DNA of 45,482 nucleotides from Bacillota bacterium (GCA_012522085.1 JAAYLE010000120.1:1-45482); one strand, 5' to 3'; numbered from the stretch's first letter, positions 21,884-30,505 are shown. A program made the numbers and translations. The notes: generated by a model from the letters alone, not told the origin.

Positions 21884-22395
21884 TGAGCTGCACAGTATGC
21901 CTCTGTGATACCGAGCTGAGCCAGGAAGACAAGTCAATCCTGGATGAGATTCTAGCCCAGCACTCCCTCCAGGAGAGTTCCTTGATTCCGGTCCTCCAGG
22001 AAACCCAGGGCCGTCTAGGCTATCTGCCCCGACCGGCCATGGAGTACGTGGCCAAAGCCCTGAAGGTTCCCTTCGCCCGGGTTTACGGAGTTGCGTCCTT
22101 TTACGCCCAGTTCCACTTGCAGCCCCGGGGCAAACATATCATCCGGGTCTGTCAAGGAACTGCCTGCCACGTCAGAGGCGCCAAAGAGGTGCTGAAGGCC
22201 TTCGAAGATGAGCTCGGCATTACCGCCGGGAATACCACGGACGATCTGGAGTACACCCTGGAAGTAGTTGCTTGCATCGGGGCCTGCGGCCTTGCGCCGA
22301 CGATCATGATCGATGATGAGACCTATGGGCGTCTCACGCCAAGGGACGTCCGCAAGCTCCTCCGGCAAACGAAAAGAGCCGCCCAGGCTCAGTAA
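21883..22395 (+). CDS. NuoE-like [2Fe-2S] subunit of formate dehydrogenase
   Basis: FARVYGVASFYAQFHLQPRGKHIIRVCQGTACHVRGA, VACIGACGLAP; ATG overlaps upstream stop (TGATGA). Confidence 0.94.
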   Translation: MSCTVCLCDTELSQEDKSILDEILAQHSLQESSLIPVLQETQGRLGYLPRPAMEYVAKALKVPFARVYGVASFYAQFHLQPRGKHIIRVCQGTACHVRGAKEVLKAFEDELGITAGNTTDDLEYTLEVVACIGACGLAPTIMIDDETYGRLTPRDVRKLLRQTKRAAQAQ

Positions 22396-22403
22396 GAAGC
22401 TGC

Positions 22404-22435
22404 GGGGCAGCTCTTCAGAGCTGCCCCTTCCCTTC
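22404..22435 (+). terminator. Terminator after the formate dehydrogenase operon
   Basis: Perfect 10-bp stem GGGGCAGCTC/GAGCTGCCCC, TTCA loop, then TTCCCTTC. Confidence 0.7.
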
Positions 22436-22443
22436 GGATTCGA

Positions 22444-23448
22444 CTACTTCAACAATCCCAGTTCGCGATAGGCTCGCTCAGCGCCCGGATGGAGGGGAAA
22501 ACCTGTATCAAGGGGGGCCTCAGCGGCGCTGAAGGTAGACAACGCCGGCACTGCCTTTCCCACTCGCTCGGGGTCGGAGATGATCACTTTGGTCAGTTGA
22601 TAAGCTAGTTCTTCATCCATATCCTCGTGGACGAAGACCAGATGGTCGAAGGCGACAGACGGGATGTCTTTGCCAAGGGTAGCATAGTCAGCGCCAGGGT
22701 GGTATCCCCTGATATACCCATATTCTTCAACCATCCTGTCGATAGTCTCCGGCTCCAAGGCAAGCCATTTCATGCCTTTGATCGAAGCATCCATATCCAA
22801 TACATAGGCGGCGGGAACCCGGACGATGGCGATAGTCACATCGGCATGACCATCGATCATCAGGCCGGAAATATCCGCGGGGTTGTTGAAGGAGACCGTG
22901 CCACCCCACTTGGTGATGTCATCATAAGTCAGGCCATAGCACTCCAAGAGCCGCCGGGCGAAAATTTCATCGCCGCTCCCCCGGATCTTGAGGGCAAGCC
23001 TGATGGCTGGCTTCGTGGCCAGGAACTCGCCGAAAGTCTCGATTCCCTCAGGAACAACCCCTGGCCGGGCGAGGATGTGGCCCCAGCTCTTGACATTGAA
23101 GCGCCACAAGGCGCGCAAGTTCTTGATTCCCTGGGGAACACGACCCGCGTATTCACCAGCCCCCAACTGCACTTCCCTTGCCGACAGAGTATCAGTGATC
23201 CCTATAGCCTCGTTCGGCGCCGAGTCTGCTACGACCAAGGGATTGGTAAAGCCGCCGCCCAGGATTACCGATACTTCCACATCGGACAGGTTATTGTGCC
23301 ATTGGTCCGCCCAGATGGCCGCAGGCTCCATGTAGAGGCCCCCGACGGCACCTGTATGGAAGGTGAGGGAATACTTCTTGGCACTAGCGACCTGTACACA
23401 CATCAGTAGAAGACCGACCAAGAGAATCGCTGCTAGTTTTCTGTTCAT
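22444..23448 (-). CDS. TAXI-family TRAP transporter solute-binding protein
   Basis: Signal peptide MNRKLAAILLVGLLLMCVQVASA, LTFHTGAVGGLYMEPAAIWA, IKGSGDE-like and late YHPGADY motif. ATG 23448 with AAAAGGAGG upstream. Confidence 0.92.
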   Translation of the reverse strand: MNRKLAAILLVGLLLMCVQVASAKKYSLTFHTGAVGGLYMEPAAIWADQWHNNLSDVEVSVILGGGFTNPLVVADSAPNEAIGITDTLSAREVQLGAGEYAGRVPQGIKNLRALWRFNVKSWGHILARPGVVPEGIETFGEFLATKPAIRLALKIRGSGDEIFARRLLECYGLTYDDITKWGGTVSFNNPADISGLMIDGHADVTIAIVRVPAAYVLDMDASIKGMKWLALEPETIDRMVEEYGYIRGYHPGADYATLGKDIPSVAFDHLVFVHEDMDEELAYQLTKVIISDPERVGKAVPALSTFSAAEAPLDTGFPLHPGAERAYRELGLLK

Positions 23449-23536
23449 CCTTGCTGCCTCCTTTTGTCTATCTACCTGCTCCATACTGCTCCTACCGCGC
23501 GAATAACGACGTTATCACCCCTCCCATTCTAGAACG

Positions 23537-25408
23537 TTAGATCGCCGCTGACCTTTGTCTGATTCGCTGCGAATAAAACACTAGGGCTACTCCTGCCAAA
23601 CCGATAATGTCGCTTGCCGTTCCCGGCCATAAGAGGCCGAAGGCAATGATAAAGAGGACCGCTCGCTGGAAGAGGTTCAGCTGGCCGTTCATCCAACCCT
23701 CGGTGGCGCTTACCAAAGCAATAATCCCGATGATTGCCGTAATGAACGATTGTATGCCGAACCAGAACCCTGAGCCGAATATGTTCAACAGCGTCGGATT
23801 GTAAGCAACCATGAACGGGATGATGTATGCCGGAATGCCAAGGATGAACCCTCTGATCCCTGTCCGAATGAAGGAAGTCTCGGCGATGGACGCCGCTGCA
23901 AAGCTGGATAGGCAGACAGGTGGCGTAATCGGTGCTAGAATGCCATACATGAAGATGAACATGTAAGTCACAAAGGGGTCGATGCCAAACTCCATCAGCG
24001 CCGATGCTCCAAAAACCGACGCAATCAGGAAGGCACCTGTAACTGGCAGGCCCATGCCAAGGACGATAACGGTCATTGCCACCAAGAGAAGCACGCCGAA
24101 CATGTTGCCCTGAGCGAGCTGAACGATGACTGCTGTCAGTCGATACGGTGTTCCTGTTGTCTGGAGAGCTGCAACTGCCACGCCAGCCGAAAGGAGCGTC
24201 GAAGCGATGGTGATCACCCGCCAGATGGCGGTTTCAACTGCTTCAGACAGTTTCGCCCAATTCATTCGGGTGGTAGGCCGAAGATAGCTGACCAAGATCA
24301 CAGACAAGGTGGCCATCGTCGAAGAGTAGTAGGCTGTTCGTCGCTGGGCCAACAAGACAACCAACACGATGACAGGGAGGAGGATATGTCCATAGTCCCT
24401 GAAGGTTTCCCAAATCCCAGGCTCTTCCTCATCGGTTTGGTAGATCCCAATGCCGGCCTTTTCCGCCTGAAAGTGAACGGCAAGGTATACGGCAAAAACG
24501 TAAAGGATTGCGGGAACCGCTGCCGCGGCAGCTACCTCCATGTATGGCCGGCGGCTGAATTCCGCGATCAAGAAAGCTGCTGCGCCCATCACCGGTGGAA
24601 TCAATTGCCCAAGGGAAGATGCTACAGCTTCAACTGCGCCGGCAAACTCGGGGTTGAAGCCCGTCTTTTTCATCAAGGGGATGGTTACAGACCCTGTTGC
24701 GAAGACATTCGCCGTGCCGCTTCCGCTTATGCAGCCAAACAGGGCGCTCCCCAAGACCGCGGCTTTCGCCGGGCCCCCTCTTGCCTTGCCTGTTAAGGCA
24801 ATCGCCACCCTGGTGAAGAACTCACTGCCACCGGCCTCTTGAATGAGGGCCCCGAAGAAGATGAACATGAAGATTTCGGCAAGAGACAAAGATGCCAGCG
24901 AGCCATAAAGGCCATTGGTCGTTAGGAACAGGTGCTCCAAGAGATTCTTGGCAGGAATGCCCGGGTGTCTAAGCAACCCGGGGAAGTACTTGCCGTAGAG
25001 TGTATAAATGATCAAGAAAACAACGATACCAACCAGGGTCTTCCCTACTGTCCGACGAGTAAGCTCTAGCACCAAAGCTATGGTCAAAATGCCGAAAATC
25101 CAATCACCGACCGTTAGGGGATCAAAAAACGGCAGCCGCCAAACGATGCGCTGATACTCAAACAGGATATAGACTGCACTTGATACCCCGGCAATTGCGA
25201 ACAACCAATCATACCAGGGTATTCTTGTTTGCTTTTTCCCTCCCCTATACTTGAGAAAACCCAAGAAGAGGACGAATGCAATGTGGATGGGCCGCACCAC
25301 CATGGGCTCAGGCATACCGGTAAGGGCCACATAGAAATGGTACGCGGCCATCATTAGCACTACTGCCTTGAGCAACTTCTGAGTCCAGTCTTCCATCACA
25401 GTAGTCAT
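23537..25408 (-). CDS. TRAP transporter fused permease (DctQM-type), TAXI partner
   Basis: Multi-TM protein with GGSEFFTRVAIALTGKARGGPAKAAVLGSALFGCISGSGTANVFATGSVTIPLMK. Start placed at MTTVMEDWTQ (RBS GAGGGGAG); ORF track extends to 25450. Confidence 0.93.
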   Translation of the reverse strand: MTTVMEDWTQKLLKAVVLMMAAYHFYVALTGMPEPMVVRPIHIAFVLFLGFLKYRGGKKQTRIPWYDWLFAIAGVSSAVYILFEYQRIVWRLPFFDPLTVGDWIFGILTIALVLELTRRTVGKTLVGIVVFLIIYTLYGKYFPGLLRHPGIPAKNLLEHLFLTTNGLYGSLASLSLAEIFMFIFFGALIQEAGGSEFFTRVAIALTGKARGGPAKAAVLGSALFGCISGSGTANVFATGSVTIPLMKKTGFNPEFAGAVEAVASSLGQLIPPVMGAAAFLIAEFSRRPYMEVAAAAAVPAILYVFAVYLAVHFQAEKAGIGIYQTDEEEPGIWETFRDYGHILLPVIVLVVLLAQRRTAYYSSTMATLSVILVSYLRPTTRMNWAKLSEAVETAIWRVITIASTLLSAGVAVAALQTTGTPYRLTAVIVQLAQGNMFGVLLLVAMTVIVLGMGLPVTGAFLIASVFGASALMEFGIDPFVTYMFIFMYGILAPITPPVCLSSFAAASIAETSFIRTGIRGFILGIPAYIIPFMVAYNPTLLNIFGSGFWFGIQSFITAIIGIIALVSATEGWMNGQLNLFQRAVLFIIAFGLLWPGTASDIIGLAGVALVFYSQRIRQRSAAI

Positions 25409-25441
25409 GTTGGAGCTCCCCTCATTTTCGGCTTGTTGCAT

Positions 25442-25480
25442 CAGGCCCAAGTCCGGGACTTCGCCTTGGACTTGGGCCTG
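25442..25480. repeat. Perfect 13-bp inverted repeat in the intercistronic gap before the TRAP permease
   Basis: CAGGCCCAAGTCC (25442-25454) and GGACTTGGGCCTG (25468-25480). Confidence 0.85.
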
Positions 25481-25487
25481 TCAGCGG

Positions 25488-26873
25488 TTAAATCTCTACT
25501 TGGCGAGCATCAATGGGCATGCCGGTTGCCAAAATCAGCTCTTGGACGGAATTTACATCCACCTCCCGGACAACCCGCCCAGTCTTCACAGCGACTGCCG
25601 CGGCAAAACCCGCTGCCTGGCCAGTCGCCATGCACGCCGGGATATTACGTGTTCGACCATGGGCCACGTGATCGTTCGATATGCAGCGGCCTGCGACTAG
25701 CACCTGGTCTATCTTTTGCGGGACCAAACACCTATAGGGAATTTCATAAGGTGGGTAGCTCTCGAATCGAACCAGCGACCCCTTGACATCGTGGATGTCC
25801 ATCGCCGCCAAGTCCACGGCAATAGAGTCTTCAAAGTGCCTGCCGGTCGTCACATCCTCGCCGGTCAGGATGTAGTCGCCGAGAATATGACGGGTTTCCC
25901 TGACGCCCAGCATCGAAGAAATACCGTTGATATAGGCGTTTTCAAATCCAGGGACATTCTCCTTAAAGAATCGGGCATTGGCCTCGATCTGGCGATATAG
26001 TTCCATAATGGCGTTGCTGATATCCAAGACGGACAGACCCGAAGCCCCAATCACCCGGGTCGAATTGCAGAACACTTCCGTCTTGCCATAGGCCGTCTTC
26101 AGAGTGATGTTTTCCCGCTGAAGCTTGATCCCAGTCTCCGCCTGGAACTTCTTCAGCATTCGTTCAAAGCCGGTAGCCCAAATACCGTACTCGGGCCTAT
26201 CGGGGGAGATATACCGCTCGGTGACATCTTCCGGATGGTTTCTTGCCCATTCGGCAAATCTATCCATGTCAACTTCATTCATCTTGAAGTACATGGACAC
26301 CGGCTGCATTGCCCCCTCTTCGGAGCCCACAATGAACGGCGCCCCTGCGGATGCGGCAACGTCTCCATCGGCTGTGCAATCAATGACCACCTTCGCCAGA
26401 ATGGCCCGCCGCCCATCCTTGCATTCGATAATGACACCCTTCATCTGATTGTCTTCAACGATAGGAGCAACCACCATGGCTTCAAATAAGATCTGAACAC
26501 CAGCTTCAGCGCACATTCTAGCGAGGAGGATCTTAGCCATCTCTGGGTCGCATGGTGCGGTCAGGCCAATGTTGCCTTTCCCGATGTCGGCGACGTACCG
26601 AGAACCGGCGGCCCCAATCTCTTGCGCCCTTTCCCAAAACTCGAGAGGAATCCCCCCAGGAAGGAGCCCGGAAGGCTTTGAGTTCATGCCCACTGTCAGG
26701 TTGCCTCCCAAAGCTCCGAAACGTTCAATCAAAACTACTTTAACTCCTTGCCTGGCTGCTGCGATAGCTGCCATGGGTCCGGCCGAACCGGCACCAGCGA
26801 CGACTACATCCACATCGAGCAAGACTGGCACTTCCCTTGCAGGTTCCACAATTACACTAGGCTTCGACGTCAT
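25488..26873 (-). CDS. FAD-dependent oxidoreductase (FAD_oxidored-type) of unknown substrate
   Basis: DVDVVVAGAGSAGPMAAIAAARQGVKVVLIERFGALGGNLT, VVIDCTADGDVAASAGAPF, VLVAGRCISNDHVAHGRTRNIPACMATGQAAGFAAA. Confidence 0.9.
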   Translation of the reverse strand: MTSKPSVIVEPAREVPVLLDVDVVVAGAGSAGPMAAIAAARQGVKVVLIERFGALGGNLTVGMNSKPSGLLPGGIPLEFWERAQEIGAAGSRYVADIGKGNIGLTAPCDPEMAKILLARMCAEAGVQILFEAMVVAPIVEDNQMKGVIIECKDGRRAILAKVVIDCTADGDVAASAGAPFIVGSEEGAMQPVSMYFKMNEVDMDRFAEWARNHPEDVTERYISPDRPEYGIWATGFERMLKKFQAETGIKLQRENITLKTAYGKTEVFCNSTRVIGASGLSVLDISNAIMELYRQIEANARFFKENVPGFENAYINGISSMLGVRETRHILGDYILTGEDVTTGRHFEDSIAVDLAAMDIHDVKGSLVRFESYPPYEIPYRCLVPQKIDQVLVAGRCISNDHVAHGRTRNIPACMATGQAAGFAAAVAVKTGRVVREVDVNSVQELILATGMPIDARQVEI

Positions 26874-27561
26874 TTACCCTCGTTCCCCTTTCGTCATGTA
26901 GTTCCCCACTTGCACTTCCGGCAAGTTCTTTCAAGTAATACTCCTTGCCCCGGATAATGTGCCTGCCCATCTCCCCTACTGCCCGTTCGCAGTCCCCCTG
27001 TTCTAGTGCTTCAACAATCCGCCTATGCTCCTCAAGCCCTGGATAGTCTTTGATGCCCCGCGCCCGGAAGAGACGAATTTGCTTCCGCAGGACTTGCAGC
27101 ATGCGTACCAGTCGGCGATTTCCGCAAAGTTCACACAGCGCGTTATGGAATTCCTCGTTATAGTGAACCAATCCATTTAGATCCCCCTGTTCGAGCGCCT
27201 CTCCGCCCTTCGTCAGTAATTCCTTCAATCGCGCTAGGCCCTCAGGGGTGATCCGCTCGTGGACTCGTCTCACGGCTAATGTTTCAAGAGCTAAACGTAG
27301 ATCGTATATTTCCTCGATATCTTGTTGCGAAAGTCTGGGAACCATCGTAAACCGATGGGGCGATTTGACAACAAGCCCATCCTGTTCCAACTTAGTCAAC
27401 GCTTCCCTGACAGTCGTTCCACTTACGCCAAACTGCTTGGCCAGTTCATCTTCGAAGAGCCTGGTACCAGGGCGGATTTTGTGGTTGATGATCGCACCGA
27501 GGAGCACTTGATAAACCTGTTCACTTAAGCTCCTCTTTTTCCCAACAGCAGGCAGCTTCAT
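26857..27561 (-). CDS. GntR-family transcriptional regulator (FCD/FadR-like C-terminal domain)
   Basis: wHTH LSEQVYQVLLGAIINHKIRPGTRLFEDELAKQFGVSGTTVREALTKLEQDGLV, then helical FCD domain. ATG 27561 preferred; ORF track starts at TTG 27594. Confidence 0.93.
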   Translation of the reverse strand: MKLPAVGKKRSLSEQVYQVLLGAIINHKIRPGTRLFEDELAKQFGVSGTTVREALTKLEQDGLVVKSPHRFTMVPRLSQQDIEEIYDLRLALETLAVRRVHERITPEGLARLKELLTKGGEALEQGDLNGLVHYNEEFHNALCELCGNRRLVRMLQVLRKQIRLFRARGIKDYPGLEEHRRIVEALEQGDCERAVGEMGRHIIRGKEYYLKELAGSASGELHDERGTRVNDVEA

Positions 27562-27597
27562 AGCCACATCCACTCCAAGTATCGTACTGCTCAACAG

Positions 27598-27645
27598 CTC
27601 GAGTCTCGATTCTCGATTCTCGAGAATCTACTTTTTAGATTCTCG
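27598..27645. promoter_or_regulatory. Candidate GntR operator: overlapping palindromes plus heptad repeats
   Basis: Tandem TCTCGAT/TCTCGAT/TCTCGAG (27604-27624); palindrome GATTCTCGAGAATC (27615-27628); inverted repeat GAGAATCTA-CTTTT-TAGATTCTC (27622-27644). Confidence 0.55.
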
Positions 27646-27957
27646 GGCCGGATCGTTTCTCCTGCAATCGAATCAAAAAACTTCCTAGTTGGCATCTTTG
27701 TTCCCGTACTTCGGCATGGACTTACAACATAGGTCGGTTGACAATGATGGTGCTTGCACAGATTCTTTTGGCATGATCTTTGCCAACAAGAAACTGCAAT
27801 GGCTGGGAGAAGAAGAGAACCATGTCGGGCGTTCCTTTTCAATGGGACGGCACTAGCCTAGACACTGACCTAGACAAGGAGGGCGCTGCGACGACATTAC
27901 GTACGTCCATGACATTGCCAGTAGAGCTGCTATCTGAGGTGGCTCTTTTGGGACGAC

Positions 27958-28026
27958 TCAAGGCCGAAGGCCCCGGAAACCAGACTTCGGCCGCCCAAGC
28001 CTGCCCGGGGCCTTCTCGACCCTTGA
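27958..28026. repeat. Nested and mutually exclusive inverted repeats (candidate structured RNA or regulatory element)
   Basis: TCAAGG/CCTTGA (27958-27963/28021-28026) encloses GAAGGCCCCGG/CCGGGGCCTTC (27966-27976/28005-28015); alternative GGCCGAAG/CTTCGGCC (27962-27969/27985-27992). Confidence 0.6.
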
Positions 28027-28164
28027 AAGACAATTCTGAACAGGAATTAGATGAATTGACAACTGTATATATCCCCGTACGCTATGTCCATCAATGCGGT
28101 CCATTCCCTCAATTTCGACGAAGGAGGCAGGTGAACGCCTAGCTGCCATCCTTCGCCAGGATTG

Positions 28165-28196
28165 AAACGGCGGGAGAAACCCCGCCGTTTTTCATT
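28165..28196 (+). terminator. Rho-independent terminator-like hairpin
   Basis: AAACGGCGGG AGAAAC CCCGCCGTTT followed by TTCATTC; may act bidirectionally for the minus-strand gene ending at 28220. Confidence 0.65.
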
Positions 28197-28219
28197 CAAT
28201 AACGCCGCCCGGCTCGCGG

Positions 28220-28642
28220 TCACTCACGCCACCTCTTGCTGATGTCCCCGAGTGGCTTTCCCATCACTTCGGCGCATTGCTGGGGGGTAAACCCCCACCG
28301 CCGCAATATCCGTAATCGGCCGGCATCCCTGCTCCCCCACCTCCTGCCTCGCCAGCTGAGCAGCCTGTCGAGGCGCTGGGTATCGCCTATCACCGTGATC
28401 ACCGCGGGCCATGCACCTTCCCCCCGGCCCACAACAACAGTAATGTGCTTGTCGACAAAGGGCACCCGATAGAGCAGCGTTCCCATCGATACATCGACCT
28501 CATCGGGCAGTCGCTGAAGACGAGAAAGCAGGAAGTCTATGACCGCACCGGCCGGCCAATGAGCCACCCGGCGCTGAAACTGCTTCACAGCGTGGGGAGT
28601 GATGAAAACAGGTTTTGGCACCATGGCCCTTACTACTTCCAT
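28220..28642 (-). CDS. Hypothetical protein with possible C-terminal helix-turn-helix
   Basis: 140-aa ORF; FITPHAVKQFQRRVAHWPAGAVIDFLLSRL, C-terminal RLRILRRWGFTPQQCAEVMGKPLGDISKRWRE. Lies 22 bp downstream of the dctM stop on the same strand. Confidence 0.6.
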   Translation of the reverse strand: MEVVRAMVPKPVFITPHAVKQFQRRVAHWPAGAVIDFLLSRLQRLPDEVDVSMGTLLYRVPFVDKHITVVVGRGEGAWPAVITVIGDTQRLDRLLSWRGRRWGSRDAGRLRILRRWGFTPQQCAEVMGKPLGDISKRWRE

Positions 28643-28664
28643 ACTACCAGAACCCTGCCCTCCA

Positions 28665-29945
28665 TTACCCGCGAATCACCGCCGGCAGCCAAGTCAGAAT
28701 CTGCGGGAAGTTGGATATGAGCAAGCAAAAGGCGACTTCCACCGCCAGCAGGGGAAGGATCGGCCTGGTTATCTCTTCGATTTTCAAGTCCGCGATCCCA
28801 CAGGCCACGAAAAGGTTCACAGCCATCGGCGGCGTTATCATTCCCACCGACGTGTTGACGACCATGATGATTCCCAGGGCCAGAGGGTCCAATCCGATGC
28901 GGGATGCCAGCGGAATAAGGATCGGTGCGACCAGGAGGATGATTGCCTGGGTCTCGAGGAACGTTCCTAGGAACAGCAGCAGTATGTTGATGAGGAAGAT
29001 CAACACATACCGATTAGTGGAAATAGCCATCATGGCCCTGGTTACTGAATCGGCAATGCGCCCTGCTGTAATCAGCCAGCTGAAGGAAGATGAAGCGGCA
29101 ATTACAAAGAACACCACTGATGTGCTTATTCCCGCGTTGATAATGATCCGGGGCAAGTCTTTGACTGCGAACTCCCGATAGACGAACAAACCGATGATGA
29201 GGGAGTAGACAACGGCCACCGCTGCCGCCTCCGTCGGCGTAAAGACACCGCCATAAATGCCGCCCAAGACGAGCACGGGCATTAACAAGGCAAAGGCGGC
29301 ATCCCGAGCGGCGGCGAGAATTTCGCGCAAGCTGTAGACGCGGTCGCCCTTAAGCCCCAGCTTCTTGGCCTTCGTCCAGATGCTGAAAGACAGAAGCAAC
29401 GCGATCCCAATGCCGGGCAGCAAACCGGCAAGGAACAGATCGCCGATGGAGCAGCCGGAAACTACACCATAGGTGATCATCGGAATGCTTGGGGGAATGA
29501 TGACGCCCAAGGTGCCGGCCGCAGCGGCAATCGCCGCCGCATAATCCTTCGGATATCCAGCATCGTGCATGGCAGGAATCATAATGCCGCCAATGGACGC
29601 CACTGTCGCCGGATTGGAGCCAGAGATGGCGCCAAAGAAAGCAGAGGAGACTACGGTGATAATGCCAAGTCCGCCGGGCATAGCTCCGATCAGCGTCTTG
29701 GAGAAGTTCACCAGCCGCTTGGAAATGCCGCCCCCCTCCATGAGGCCGCCGGCCAGCATGAAGAAGGGAATGGCCATGAACGGAAAGGAATCCACCGATG
29801 TGAACATGCGCTGAACGACGAGCAGCGGCGGTGTGGCCATGGGTCCAAAGAACAAGGCGATCATCGAAGCCAAACCTAAGGCCACCGCGATAGGAATATT
29901 AAACAACATCAATATCAGGAATGAACCAAATAGCAGAACTCCCAT
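28665..29945 (-). CDS. dctM: TRAP transporter large permease subunit
   Basis: Multi-TM; IPIAVALGLASMIALFFG, PFFMLAGGLMEGGGISKRLVNFSKTLIGAMPGGLGIITVVSSAFFGAISGSNPATVASIGGIMIPAM. Confidence 0.95.
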   Translation of the reverse strand: MGVLLFGSFLILMLFNIPIAVALGLASMIALFFGPMATPPLLVVQRMFTSVDSFPFMAIPFFMLAGGLMEGGGISKRLVNFSKTLIGAMPGGLGIITVVSSAFFGAISGSNPATVASIGGIMIPAMHDAGYPKDYAAAIAAAAGTLGVIIPPSIPMITYGVVSGCSIGDLFLAGLLPGIGIALLLSFSIWTKAKKLGLKGDRVYSLREILAAARDAAFALLMPVLVLGGIYGGVFTPTEAAAVAVVYSLIIGLFVYREFAVKDLPRIIINAGISTSVVFFVIAASSSFSWLITAGRIADSVTRAMMAISTNRYVLIFLINILLLFLGTFLETQAIILLVAPILIPLASRIGLDPLALGIIMVVNTSVGMITPPMAVNLFVACGIADLKIEEITRPILPLLAVEVAFCLLISNFPQILTWLPAVIRG

Positions 29946-29948
29946 CCT

Positions 29949-30443
29949 CTACCCCTCCTGACCCTTGGCGGCCACTACTTGTCGATCCCTAGCGGCTATT
30001 ACTTCAATTAGTTTCTGCACCGCCCTGATGGTCATCAGCCCAATCCCAACAGGGACGGCAGCGTAAGCAAAGTAAATGGGGATCTCAAGGGCCGGTGAAA
30101 TCTGTCCCGTTGCTTTTTGGTTTCGGAGTATCTGAGCAGCAAAAATGATCACGAGCACGTTGAACAGGATGATGATCAGGTATCGGAGGGCATCAAGGAC
30201 CCAGTGCCACTTTCGCGGCAGCGATGAGACGAAGGCCTCAACGCCAAGGTGAGAGCCTCTTTTCAGCCCGGCCGAGGCCCCGATATAAGCCAGCCAGACC
30301 ATCATGTACCTGGCCGCCTCCTCTCCCCAGGGGATCGGGTAGAAGAATACGTAGCGGGCCATCGTAGTAACGAAGACAAGGATGCTCATGGCGCTTAGAA
30401 GGACTATGATGGCATAGTGTTCAAAGCGATCCAATAACCGCAT
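29949..30443 (-). CDS. dctQ: TRAP transporter small permease subunit
   Basis: 164 aa, about 4 TM; PWGEEAARYMMVWLAYIGASAGLKRGSHLGVEAF. Confidence 0.95.
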   Translation of the reverse strand: MRLLDRFEHYAIIVLLSAMSILVFVTTMARYVFFYPIPWGEEAARYMMVWLAYIGASAGLKRGSHLGVEAFVSSLPRKWHWVLDALRYLIIILFNVLVIIFAAQILRNQKATGQISPALEIPIYFAYAAVPVGIGLMTIRAVQKLIEVIAARDRQVVAAKGQEG

Positions 30444-30462
30444 AGGGCACCTCCTTGATTAG

Positions 30463-30493
30463 ATGGGGTCTCACCCCGCCGGTGAGACCCCAT
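30463..30493. repeat. Perfect 13-bp intercistronic hairpin between dctP and dctQ
   Basis: ATGGGGTCTCACC CCGCC GGTGAGACCCCAT; no T-tract on the minus strand. Confidence 0.85.
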
Positions 30494-30505
30494 AGACGGC
30501 GATAA

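Noticed and set aside
25754-25775. tRNA T-arm-like GGTTCGATTCGAG on the minus strand
   Set aside because: Lies inside the FAD oxidoreductase CDS; no acceptor or anticodon arms around it.
27780-28142. 120-aa plus-strand ORF in the gap after the GntR gene
   Set aside because: No recognisable motif, no clear RBS, and it runs across the strong inverted repeats; better explained as non-coding.
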